Shown here one piece after another: positions 8,062 through 14,132 of a DNA stretch of 22,010 nt. Both the position numbers and the translations under genes were made by a program. Below the pieces are notes generated by a model. The model was not told where the DNA came from, did not search any database, and was given only the letters and a program-made list of their open reading frames with translations. Positions within the stretch are counted from its first letter, which is position 1, and every line of letters starts with the position of its first letter. The stretch is from a virus: the IMG/VR virus record IMGVR_UViG_3300044675_001067, positions 1 through 22,010 of that record. The stretch is one strand, 5' to 3'.

Positions 8062-8760
8062 TCATGTTGGTAGCGCCGACACAAATGTGATTGACCCAAT
8101 AGCAGAGGGTACTGCGGGGTACGGCATGGGAGTTGTTTGTGCTGCGCGGTAGTCGATGTAAATCCCTGTTGCACCGCCAGAAGTGGCGGCTTGGTTCGTT
8201 CCCCACCACAATCCAAGCGTATCCCCAGCGTCTAACTGGAAGACCACCTCTGAGTACCCACATACAAACGTTGGGACTCCTGCACTTTTACGCGCAGCAA
8301 CAGTAAAAACAGTAGAAGAATCCGTAATATCGGCTGCCGAAGTTGCTCCGTTTACCCGCAACCAGACGACTGCGTCATGCGCAGCGTTGTCGTTGTTGGC
8401 AAACTGGAGGCTGTACGTGATCTTGTAAATACCCGCAAATTCCGCTGTGGCAGTGTTGCCTGCGTTCAGCGTAAACCCATTCCCCTGTTCCAGCGTATCC
8501 CACTGAATGATAGTTGGTGTATCTGCCGCTGTTGCGTACTGAATGGCGTTATCGGACGCAGCAATAAACGGGAACCGCACCCCAGAAATGCCGCCCGAAG
8601 TCGATAGTTGCCCAATAATGTTGTCAAGCTGGTTGAAGTACAGCCGCAAGACGTTGTTCAACTGGTTGACGTAGTTCTCATCGTACTCAGACGTAGCCAC
8701 AGGCAGGCGCGGGGCAACAACCCTATTGAGTTCATACTCTGAAGTTACAACGTAACTCAT
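8062..8760 (-). CDS. C1q/TNF-like beta-sandwich fibre or receptor-binding protein
   Basis: A 232-aa protein. Residues 30-52 (VNQLNNVLRLYFNQLDNIIG) look like a short trimerising coiled coil. The rest is a beta-rich globular domain with the C1q/TNF-like pattern: TIIQWDTLEQGNGFTLNAGN, then AEFAGIYKITYSLQFAN, then VVWLRVNG, VFQLDAGDTLGLWWG and a final IYIDYRAAQ strand. Such trimeric jelly-roll heads cap many phage fibres and bind receptors or neighbouring virion proteins. No transmembrane or signal segment is present. The ATG at 8760 overlaps the stop of the nozzle-like gene by 4 bases (ATGA), so it is co-translated with it. The fold is inferred from sequence pattern, not from an alignment, and the binding target is unknown. 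Confidence 0.68.
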   Translation of the reverse strand: MSYVVTSEYELNRVVAPRLPVATSEYDENYVNQLNNVLRLYFNQLDNIIGQLSTSGGISGVRFPFIAASDNAIQYATAADTPTIIQWDTLEQGNGFTLNAGNTATAEFAGIYKITYSLQFANNDNAAHDAVVWLRVNGATSAADITDSSTVFTVAARKSAGVPTFVCGYSEVVFQLDAGDTLGLWWGTNQAATSGGATGIYIDYRAAQTTPMPYPAVPSAIGSITFVSALPT

Positions 8761-11294
8761 CGTCTGCCGTCCGGTCTGATGTCAATCCGAGGAGCGCCAA
8801 GCTGCCACTGGACACCAATGTCGCTGGACGTGATCTTCATCTGCATCTGACGGCCACGAATCCGGATGTACAACTGACCGGTGTATTCATCCACATTGAT
8901 GACCGATGGCGCGGAGCCGTTGTAGGTTACACCCGCATAACCACTTTGCGTAACACCTGAGCCTGAGTTGTTCAGCCCTTGCAGGTACATGGTCACGGCT
9001 GGTGTAGTGCCTCCAGTGGAGCCTCGGAAGGTCATGTCTGGGAGCATGCGGTAGACGAAAGCAAAGTTGTGCCCATCACCAATGTCAAACTGTGCGGACG
9101 TGATCGAGGCCGCAATTGGCAGGGTGGTACCCGTCTCGTTGTCGTCTACGCCTGACTCTTGGTTAACGATGTTGTAACTGTATGTCGCAGCAATCGGGTT
9201 ATCCCGCAAGCCGGTATCCAGCCAAGCAGTGCGCCCCATCGTGCCGTACATCCAAATGTCTTCGGCGTAGTTGTAGATGACGTACTTGTCCACAGTGTTT
9301 GAACTGGAGGAGCAGTAAAAGAACCAGACCTCGTTGAAGCCTTCGTTTGTGCTGGCAAACACTTGGTCAAACTGAAGCTGGTTGATGTCGCTGTAAATGT
9401 ACTGACGCAGGTCACAGCGCAGGGTTTGCACACGGCCATCGTACTTGTAGAACTTGTCCACACCCATCCAGTAAATAACGCCGGAGGCCATTGCTGCGGC
9501 ATTTGGGCTGGCAATTGAGACATTGTCTGCAAGCAACTGAGTACCCCACACATAAGGCGGGCCAAGGTATTGGAGCGAGTACAGGGATGAATCCGTCCAG
9601 ACCACAATCTCTTGGCGGCTTTGCAGTGTGGTCACGATTTTGGAACCGTGAGAAAGACGAGCGCTACCGGCTTGGTTGGTGATTGCCGGGTACCAAGTGG
9701 TCAAAGATTCTTGGTCTGACCAGCGGATGAGCATTGGATCAAGCGTAGTGCTGTCGTAGTCATTGGTGCCAAACACAAGAACAAACCTGCTGGCATCTGA
9801 GACGGTGAACGTGTTCTGGTACAGGGGTGTGTAGCCGTCTGCGCCTGATAAGCTGCTCAATGGGACGCCGCGCACGGACAGCCGCTGTGTCCCAGACTGG
9901 GAACCAGACGTGTTGACCATTGTCAAGGCCGACATAGTAGAAGACGCAACTGCCGCGCCAGCACTCACAGAATAAGTGCCTGTGCCACCGGTGCCCGTGC
10001 CTGTAAGCGACAAAATTCCCAGATTTGTAGTCAACCCACCGCCGTAGAACACGGTCATACCGGCCACCAATATACCGTCAACAGCAGTCACGTTCAGCGT
10101 GTTTGCACCCGAACCGCTACAAACAGCGGTCATTGTTCTGGTTACTGGGCTTGCCGTGGTCGTCAAGTAGAACGTGGTGGCGGTCAGGTAGCTGGTGTAG
10201 TACAGGGTTCCAACGGTCAAACCTGTTGGCAGTGCGCCATCTGTCTCAAACATTATGGCGGTCTTGTTGGGCAGATTCAAAGATGTGCTGACCACAGCAG
10301 GCGTTGCAATTGTGATTGTGGCCGCTGGGGGTGTGTAGCCAATTGTGGCGTTCCAGTAGTACAGCTCATCGCCGCGAGGGCCGTAGATCAAGTCTTGGCC
10401 CCAGTTCGTTTGGTTCCAAATCCGGATGGCCTCAGTAGAGGATATACCAATACCCCAAGGGCCGGAGCCCCAGAAGCCAGCACCCCAGCCGCTTTGCGGG
10501 GAAGCCGCTGCCACACCGGTTTGAATTTGGTACACGGCGTAGACTGTGCCGCCACCTGCGGCTGTTGTGGATGAGGCTTTTGCCGTGGCTGTGTGGATGC
10601 CTGTTTGGCCAGAACCAACCGTGCTGATGGCCGTGCCGCCAGAAGTCAGTGACAACTGGAAGGTGTACCCCGATGTGTTGACCACATAGTAAGAAGTGCC
10701 CGCCACAAACGGGTCAGGCAGCATCCCAGTCGTGGTGAGAGACACCCTGACGTCGTTGGCCAACTTGTACTGGGCCGTAAATACAGCGGGGTTTGCGATG
10801 GATATGGCGACCGTTGAAGTCAGCGGGATTGTGTATGTGGTGCCGCTTGCCAGTGTGAGCTGGTATTCACCAAGGATAGTGATGCCGCCTGCTGCTGTGC
10901 TGCCTGTGAAAATTACAAAGTCGCCATCAGAAAAGCCACCAGCCGCGTCGGTTACCGTGACAGTGGACGACCCGCTGGTTGTAGCAAACGGATTTGTCAG
11001 CGTATTCAGATCGCGCACAGGCGTGATGTCGTAATACGCACCGCCGTTCTCAATGTAGAACTTCAGGTTTGTGCCCACGCCCAGCAGGTTTTGGAAGCCA
11101 AGCGTCACCCAGTTCCACAAAGACCGGCACACACCCAAGAACGTGGCCGAAGAGATGCGCTCCCAGCCGCCAATCTTCTCAGGCGTGCCTTGGCGGAACC
11201 GCACCTTATCGGATTCATACCAACCACCCTCATTGGTGTACCTCGTGTTCTCACGATTTACACCGGGTTTCAGTAGAATTTTTTGTAATGGCAT
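8757..11294 (-). CDS. Tail nozzle-like protein (P22 gp10 / T7 gp12 type)
   Basis: An 845-aa beta-rich protein beginning MPLQKILLKPGVNRENTRY, followed by GGWYESDKVRFRQGTPEKIGGW, a start I associate with phage stabilisation or nozzle proteins. The propeller-like parts are at residues about 1-100, 255-330 and 460-845 (IYGPRGDELYYWN, VVWTDSSLYSLQYLGPP). Three Thr/Gly-rich insertions interrupt them: residues 105-240, 325-390 and 392-455. P22 gp10 and T7 gp12 close the tail tip after packaging. This protein is larger than the roughly 470 residues of P22 gp10, the excess fitting the insertions. The gene follows the endolysin stop by 4 bases and lacks an obvious ribosome site. A beta-propeller tail protein is fairly likely; the exact P22-type assignment is less certain. 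Confidence 0.65.
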   Translation of the reverse strand: MPLQKILLKPGVNRENTRYTNEGGWYESDKVRFRQGTPEKIGGWERISSATFLGVCRSLWNWVTLGFQNLLGVGTNLKFYIENGGAYYDITPVRDLNTLTNPFATTSGSSTVTVTDAAGGFSDGDFVIFTGSTAAGGITILGEYQLTLASGTTYTIPLTSTVAISIANPAVFTAQYKLANDVRVSLTTTGMLPDPFVAGTSYYVVNTSGYTFQLSLTSGGTAISTVGSGQTGIHTATAKASSTTAAGGGTVYAVYQIQTGVAAASPQSGWGAGFWGSGPWGIGISSTEAIRIWNQTNWGQDLIYGPRGDELYYWNATIGYTPPAATITIATPAVVSTSLNLPNKTAIMFETDGALPTGLTVGTLYYTSYLTATTFYLTTTASPVTRTMTAVCSGSGANTLNVTAVDGILVAGMTVFYGGGLTTNLGILSLTGTGTGGTGTYSVSAGAAVASSTMSALTMVNTSGSQSGTQRLSVRGVPLSSLSGADGYTPLYQNTFTVSDASRFVLVFGTNDYDSTTLDPMLIRWSDQESLTTWYPAITNQAGSARLSHGSKIVTTLQSRQEIVVWTDSSLYSLQYLGPPYVWGTQLLADNVSIASPNAAAMASGVIYWMGVDKFYKYDGRVQTLRCDLRQYIYSDINQLQFDQVFASTNEGFNEVWFFYCSSSSNTVDKYVIYNYAEDIWMYGTMGRTAWLDTGLRDNPIAATYSYNIVNQESGVDDNETGTTLPIAASITSAQFDIGDGHNFAFVYRMLPDMTFRGSTGGTTPAVTMYLQGLNNSGSGVTQSGYAGVTYNGSAPSVINVDEYTGQLYIRIRGRQMQMKITSSDIGVQWQLGAPRIDIRPDGRR

Positions 11295-11298
11295 GGCG

Positions 11299-11766
11299 TC
11301 AGGCTACAAGTCCGGGGAGATACTGTGTTTTACCAGCTACCTTGGTCGCGGTCAATTCCTGCTTTTTCAAGTTATCTGGGTCGTATGACACATGAACCCA
11401 GCCGCTGTCAGGAATGCCGGGGGTGTAGAACTCCAGAATCAACTGGGTGTAGTCCAGATTATCCATGATCCACTGCGCCAAGTCAGCGTTTGCTACGCCG
11501 GGAATCTCTATATCGGCTGCTCGGCCAAGGCAATGGTCTGAGGACTTTGAGCCTCCGGTAGCTTGGTTGACGGCTGGAGCACGGAACCCTGAGTTCACCT
11601 TGACACCCTTGCCAAAGTGGTCACGCACAGGCTGGAGGACTTTCTCGCACAGCAAGCGCAGATTCTCTGTCTCGGCTTCGCCGGGGGTGTTATCCAGATC
11701 ATTGCGCAGCGCAGTGTCGGATTTGGTCAGTTCGTGGAGGGAGAAGTTAGCTGTCAATTGAGTCAT
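11299..11766 (-). CDS. Peptidase M15 endolysin
   Basis: A 155-aa zinc peptidase of the M15 family (D-Ala-D-Ala carboxypeptidase or L-alanyl-D-glutamate endopeptidase type), which cuts peptide stems or crosslinks of peptidoglycan. Visible motifs in order: F8-S-L-H-E-L, V58-N-S-G-F-R, then SSDHCLGRAADIE with zinc ligands H78 and D85, and DSGWVHVSY with probable catalytic D120 and zinc ligand H125. No signal peptide or transmembrane segment is present, so export would need a holin. The ATG at 11766 overlaps the Rz stop by 4 bases and sits behind GAGGAAAATGA. The length is normal for single-domain phage endolysins of this family. It lies directly downstream of spanin and holin-like genes, completing a lysis cassette. 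Confidence 0.92.
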   Translation of the reverse strand: MTQLTANFSLHELTKSDTALRNDLDNTPGEAETENLRLLCEKVLQPVRDHFGKGVKVNSGFRAPAVNQATGGSKSSDHCLGRAADIEIPGVANADLAQWIMDNLDYTQLILEFYTPGIPDSGWVHVSYDPDNLKKQELTATKVAGKTQYLPGLVA

Positions 11767-12230
11767 TTCATTTTCCTCAAGGTTTCGTATTGGTCGATGC
11801 AGGCGTTGAGCTTGCGGATGGCTTGGTCTCCGTCGGTTGTGATTGCGATAAGAGCTTCAGCAACCGATCTGTCAAGTTCGGTTCTTGTTTCTCTGCTATC
11901 TCCGGAGGCAGCGGCGGCAGTACCGGCGCTTGATACGGCGCACTCGGTTTTAACAGGGATGAACAACCGACGCTCACCAGAGGCAATATCAGCACGAAGC
12001 TTGTTCTCCTTAACTTTTGCAACATTGTTGGCCTTTCTCAAAGTCTGTGCATATGTCTGGGCAACCTGACCCATACGCTGTTCTGCTTCCCGTGCCTTGG
12101 CATTCAGGGCTGCAATTTCAAGCTGCTGGCGCTCGTACTCATTTTGTTCACCGCTAAAGTACCCAGCACCAAAACTGCCCAGAACCGCCAAAATGATGCC
12201 AAGTATGACGTATGGATTTAACAAGCTCAT
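11763..12230 (-). CDS. Rz: Rz-like i-spanin (inner-membrane subunit)
   Basis: A 155-aa protein with one N-terminal transmembrane helix at residues 6-26 (YVILGIILAVLGSFGAGYF). A periplasmic, charged helical region follows (residues 28-85, EYERQQLEIAALNAKAREAE), then an Ala/Ser-rich stretch and a second helix. This is the architecture of Rz-type i-spanins, which bind an outer-membrane Rz1 lipoprotein and fuse the two membranes at the last step of lysis. The assignment is strengthened by a lipoprotein frame lying entirely inside this gene, the classic lambda arrangement. Two cysteines (in KTECAVSS and LNACIDQ) might form disulfides, as in some dimeric spanins. Its start overlaps the holin-like gene by 4 bases, and its stop overlaps the endolysin start. 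Confidence 0.85.
   Translation of the reverse strand: MSLLNPYVILGIILAVLGSFGAGYFSGEQNEYERQQLEIAALNAKAREAEQRMGQVAQTYAQTLRKANNVAKVKENKLRADIASGERRLFIPVKTECAVSSAGTAAAASGDSRETRTELDRSVAEALIAITTDGDQAIRKLNACIDQYETLRKMK
11777..12025 (-). CDS. Rz1: Rz1-like o-spanin lipoprotein nested inside Rz
   Basis: An 82-aa frame completely inside the Rz gene, in a different frame on the same strand. The N-terminus MLQKLRRTSFVLILPLVSVG precedes C21, a signal-peptidase-II type sequence; the lipobox VSVGC is slightly unusual in having Ser at -3. The mature part is Pro-rich (APYQAPVLPPLPPEIAE), typical of Rz1. The protein would be anchored in the outer membrane and pair with the Rz periplasmic helix. The start ATG has a GAGAAAGG site 6-7 bases upstream, which argues that it is a real translation start rather than chance. 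The frame ends 14 bases before the Rz stop. Automated annotation usually misses such nested genes. Confidence 0.83.
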   Translation of the reverse strand: MLQKLRRTSFVLILPLVSVGCSSLLKPSAPYQAPVLPPLPPEIAEKQEPNLTDRLLKLLSQSQPTETKPSASSTPASTNTKP

Positions 12231-12550
12231 GGCTTTGGCGGCTCATCGTTGTCGTTAGCTTCGGCCTTGGCTACCGCATTGGCTACGGCTTTAATACCTG
12301 ACCGACCTGCCACTCCGCCCAGAACGCCTGTGATGAACACCATGATGGTAGAAATTTGAGCGGTGTACACCTTGTCAATTGCCGCCATAGCGCCATTCAT
12401 CGGCTGCATGACAAACGTGACCGAGTAAAGGAACATGGCCATCGCGCCAAGCAGGATGCTGACCAAAGTCACGATGACAAAAGCCCAGACGCGGACTTCA
12501 ATTTCTTCAGCGGTCAGTCGGTTGTTTGTTTTGTAGGCACCAGTAGGCAT
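12227..12550 (-). CDS. Two-TM membrane protein, holin candidate
   Basis: A protein of 107 aa from ATG 12550. An in-frame GTG at 12553 is also open, but ATG overlaps the lipoprotein stop as TGATG and follows GGAG at good spacing. Hydrophobic helices lie at about residues 21-48 (VWAFVIVTLVSILLGAMAMF) and 65-84 (QISTIMVFITGVLGGVAG). The C-terminal tail is charged and ends in DNDEPPKP. Two membrane helices, small size and a position directly before the spanins and endolysin fit a class II-like holin, which would release the signal-less M15 endolysin. No family-specific holin motif is recognised, so this rests on topology and context; another membrane protein role is possible. Confidence 0.6.
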   Translation of the reverse strand: MPTGAYKTNNRLTAEEIEVRVWAFVIVTLVSILLGAMAMFLYSVTFVMQPMNGAMAAIDKVYTAQISTIMVFITGVLGGVAGRSGIKAVANAVAKAEANDNDEPPKP

Positions 12551-12753
12551 CACTTTTTCTCCGGTTCGGGTTTAATAAGCATTTCGGGGCAAGTGCCAGT
12601 GGCGGTACAGATTGGGGGCTTGCACTCAGGGTTATTCCAGTTTGTCGGGTCTTGGCATGTGTAGCGAAAACGGTCTTCGCACCCTGTCAGCAGCCCGCAG
12701 AGGATGCCAACGCAAACAGTAAGCGCCAGCAGTGAAAGTTCATGTTTTGTCAT
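12550..12753 (-). CDS. Small Cys-rich lipoprotein
   Basis: A 67-aa lipoprotein starting at ATG 12753. A longer frame is open to 12780, but 12753 has an AGGAGAGA ribosome site upstream and gives a clean signal peptide. The signal MTKHELSLLALTVCVGILCG ends in the lipobox LLTGC, with C25 the lipidated residue. The mature part is short and polar with four further cysteines (in RYTCQD, NPECKPP, ICTATGTCPE), which could form two disulfides in the periplasm. I have a general memory of similar C-Q-D-P and C-K-P-P lipoproteins in other phages, without a known function. It overlaps the upstream one-TM protein gene by 14 bases and the holin-like gene by one base. Roles in lysis or in altering the outer membrane are possible. 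Confidence 0.75.
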   Translation of the reverse strand: MTKHELSLLALTVCVGILCGLLTGCEDRFRYTCQDPTNWNNPECKPPICTATGTCPEMLIKPEPEKK

Positions 12754-13030
12754 TCTTACGTCTCTCCTGTTCCATCTCACGCCTTAACCGCTCAAGCTTC
12801 TCAGTCTGCATCTTGACTTCATGCTTGGCGTCCAGAATATCCAAGTACAACATCCCAAGCACTGGGAGCATGAGGGCAACCAACACACAAGCGGCAATCC
12901 ATCCCATCACGTCTTCCCCAAACGACTCACGAACAGGAGCCACAACCACAGGTAAAGGAGGAATAGGATAGTCGCTACGAGATACGCCGACTTTGCTTGG
13001 AAGTTTCTTTTTTCCTCCCGTCGTTGCCAT
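12740..13030 (-). CDS. One-TM protein with C-terminal coiled coil
   Basis: A 96-aa protein. Residues 1-40 are basic then Pro-rich (YPIPPLPVVVAPVRE). One transmembrane helix spans about residues 41-64 (VMGWIAACVLVALMLPVLGM). Residues 68-92 are a strongly charged helix likely to form a coiled coil (MQTEKLERLRREMEQERR). The start ATG 13030 lies 124 bases inside the upstream gene in another frame, yet it is preceded by a strong AGGAGAGG site, which supports it as real. Its stop overlaps the lipoprotein gene. The helix-then-coil layout resembles small i-spanins, though the 40-residue cytoplasmic part is long for that. The function is unknown. Confidence 0.7.
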   Translation of the reverse strand: MATTGGKKKLPSKVGVSRSDYPIPPLPVVVAPVRESFGEDVMGWIAACVLVALMLPVLGMLYLDILDAKHEVKMQTEKLERLRREMEQERRKNDKT

Positions 13031-13599
13031 TGTTTAAACCTCTCCTGCGCTTCTTCCTTCAACCTTGCCTTCTCCTGCTCCTCCTGTATGACATCCCGCA
13101 TCTCAAACACTTTGGAATACAGCGCCCCCATCTCGGGTGGCGATCTATACACCATCGTTTCCCTGATAGTCACTTCCAATGCTGCCATCTGGTCAATTGC
13201 CATCACCCGGTTAAGTGCGGCCTCCATCAAGTTGGCATTAGGATCGTAGACGCTCCGGCTCTTTTCCTCTTCTTCCCTGATATGGGCTGCAAGCTGCTCT
13301 TGAAGTTTAAAAAACTCAGTGAGTTGGCTGACCACATCTGCCATGACTTTGGTTTCGTCAACGGCAACGTACTTGGCCTTCTTTTTCGCCACAGGCTTGG
13401 GCGCTGGGGTGGAAGGCTTTTTGAACCAAGCAATGATTGGCCCAAGAAACCCCCCGACCTCCTGAACAATTCCAGCCACTTCGTCATAAGTCTCTTTGAC
13501 CTCAACAAAGGATTCTTTGGCTTGCTTGTAAAGCTCACAACCCTCTTTGATAGCCGCAACACAGGCATTGGCCGCAAAGAGGATTGAGATCGGATCAAT
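12907..13599 (-). CDS. Tail-anchored coiled-coil protein with probable AUU start
   Basis: The conventional start is GTG at 13479 (190 aa), but it has no ribosome site at usable distance. The same frame stays open upstream to an ATT at 13597-13599, directly after the stop of the 60-aa gene and 5 bases behind GGAG, giving 230 aa. The added residues are protein-like (DPISILFAANACVAAIKEG), whereas the competing TTG frame there is not, so AUU is the preferred start. The protein has a hydrophobic N-terminal region, a basic Pro-rich hinge (KKPSTPAPKPVAKKKAK), long charged helices (residues about 100-195) and a C-terminal membrane anchor (LVATILFLLYLWLWLLFVS). Its 3' end overlaps the next gene by 124 bases. 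The role is unknown; its place before the lysis genes suggests a membrane-related one. Confidence 0.65.
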   Translation of the reverse strand: MDPISILFAANACVAAIKEGCELYKQAKESFVEVKETYDEVAGIVQEVGGFLGPIIAWFKKPSTPAPKPVAKKKAKYVAVDETKVMADVVSQLTEFFKLQEQLAAHIREEEEKSRSVYDPNANLMEAALNRVMAIDQMAALEVTIRETMVYRSPPEMGALYSKVFEMRDVIQEEQEKARLKEEAQERFKQWQRREEKRNFQAKSAYLVATILFLLYLWLWLLFVSRLGKT

Positions 13600-13601
13600 G
13601 C

Positions 13602-13784
13602 TTACTCCGCTGCCACTTCTGGCTGGTTGACTTCAGGCATTGGCACTTGGGGAATTGCCTGCTCACGGATGGCTTGAACCAAGTCGGCAACTGCTTCGTA
13701 AGGCTGTTTAGCCAAAGCAGCAAGCACCATGTTCACACCCTGAAGAGGCAGTTCCAGTTTGATTGTGACGTTTTTGTCAGTCAT
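13602..13784 (-). CDS. Small conserved-type phage protein (60 aa)
   Basis: Starts at ATG 13784 behind GGAGAAATCGC. The sequence MTDKNVTIKLELPLQGVNMV is followed by LAALAKQPYEAVADLVQAIR, a compact strand-then-helix pattern, and a flexible Pro/Gln tail ending PEVAAE. There is no transmembrane or catalytic motif. I recall similar short proteins next to fibre and lysis genes in other phages, always without assigned function. Only two bases separate its stop from the presumed AUU start of the next gene, so the two are likely coupled in translation. Confidence 0.72.
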   Translation of the reverse strand: MTDKNVTIKLELPLQGVNMVLAALAKQPYEAVADLVQAIREQAIPQVPMPEVNQPEVAAE

Positions 13785-13800
13785 GCGATTTCTCCAAAAG

Positions 13801-13824
13801 CACCGCTGAGATGGGGCAGCGGTG
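13801..13824 (-). terminator. Stem-loop between DUF7936-like and 60-aa genes
   Basis: CACCGCTG and CAGCGGTG are exact complements around an 8-base loop. On the minus strand the stem begins 8 bases after the DUF7936-like stop and is followed by CTTTTGG. Four U residues make only a weak terminator, so partial termination, RNA processing or mRNA-end protection is plausible. The ribosome site of the next gene begins a few bases later. Confidence 0.5.
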
Positions 13825-13832
13825 AATACCCC

Positions 13833-14132
13833 TTATTCTGTTGTCCAAGGCACGCCTGTGGCAGTCACAGGGTTCTTCTTCAATTCAATCTGAGCCGCCA
13901 AAGAAGCCTCTGTTGCGTCCTTATCCACACCATTAGCCCAAATCCAACCAAGGACTTGTTCTTGTGTCAGGTCGGCATAGTCCACGGTGGGAGTGCCATC
14001 AGACCATGAGCAAGTGGCGTAGATAGAGGCTGAATGCTCACCATCAACTGCTGTGGCTTGCCAGTGGGCAGTGGTTACGAAACCATCGGCGGTGTTGCGG
14101 TCAAGTTGGGAGATTGTCCAAGTGGTGGTCAT
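13833..14132 (-). CDS. DUF7936-like phage protein
   Basis: A 99-aa soluble protein. It starts MTTTWTISQLDRNTADGFVT and continues with a beta pattern (AHWQATAVDGEHSASIYATC), then a helix-rich half containing YADLTQEQVLGWIWANGVDK. This combination of TWTI-QL-RNTADG and LTxExVLGW matches, from memory, a widespread phage family annotated DUF7936, often encoded next to tail fibre genes; its function is unknown. ATG 14132 overlaps the fibre stop by 4 bases (GCATGA) and has AAAGG upstream, so it is translated together with the fibre. A fibre-associated or assembly role is suggested only by position. Confidence 0.75.
   Translation of the reverse strand: MTTTWTISQLDRNTADGFVTTAHWQATAVDGEHSASIYATCSWSDGTPTVDYADLTQEQVLGWIWANGVDKDATEASLAAQIELKKNPVTATGVPWTTE

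Noticed and set aside
12754-12780. Longer start for the Cys-rich lipoprotein
   Set aside because: The extra nine residues would precede a complete signal peptide, and the strong AGGAGAGA site fits the ATG at 12753.
13227-13598. Minus-strand frame starting at TTG, 123 codons
   Set aside because: Its Ser/Arg/Lys/Pro-rich translation is not protein-like and it conflicts with the coherent frame (230 aa) that uses the adjacent ATT.
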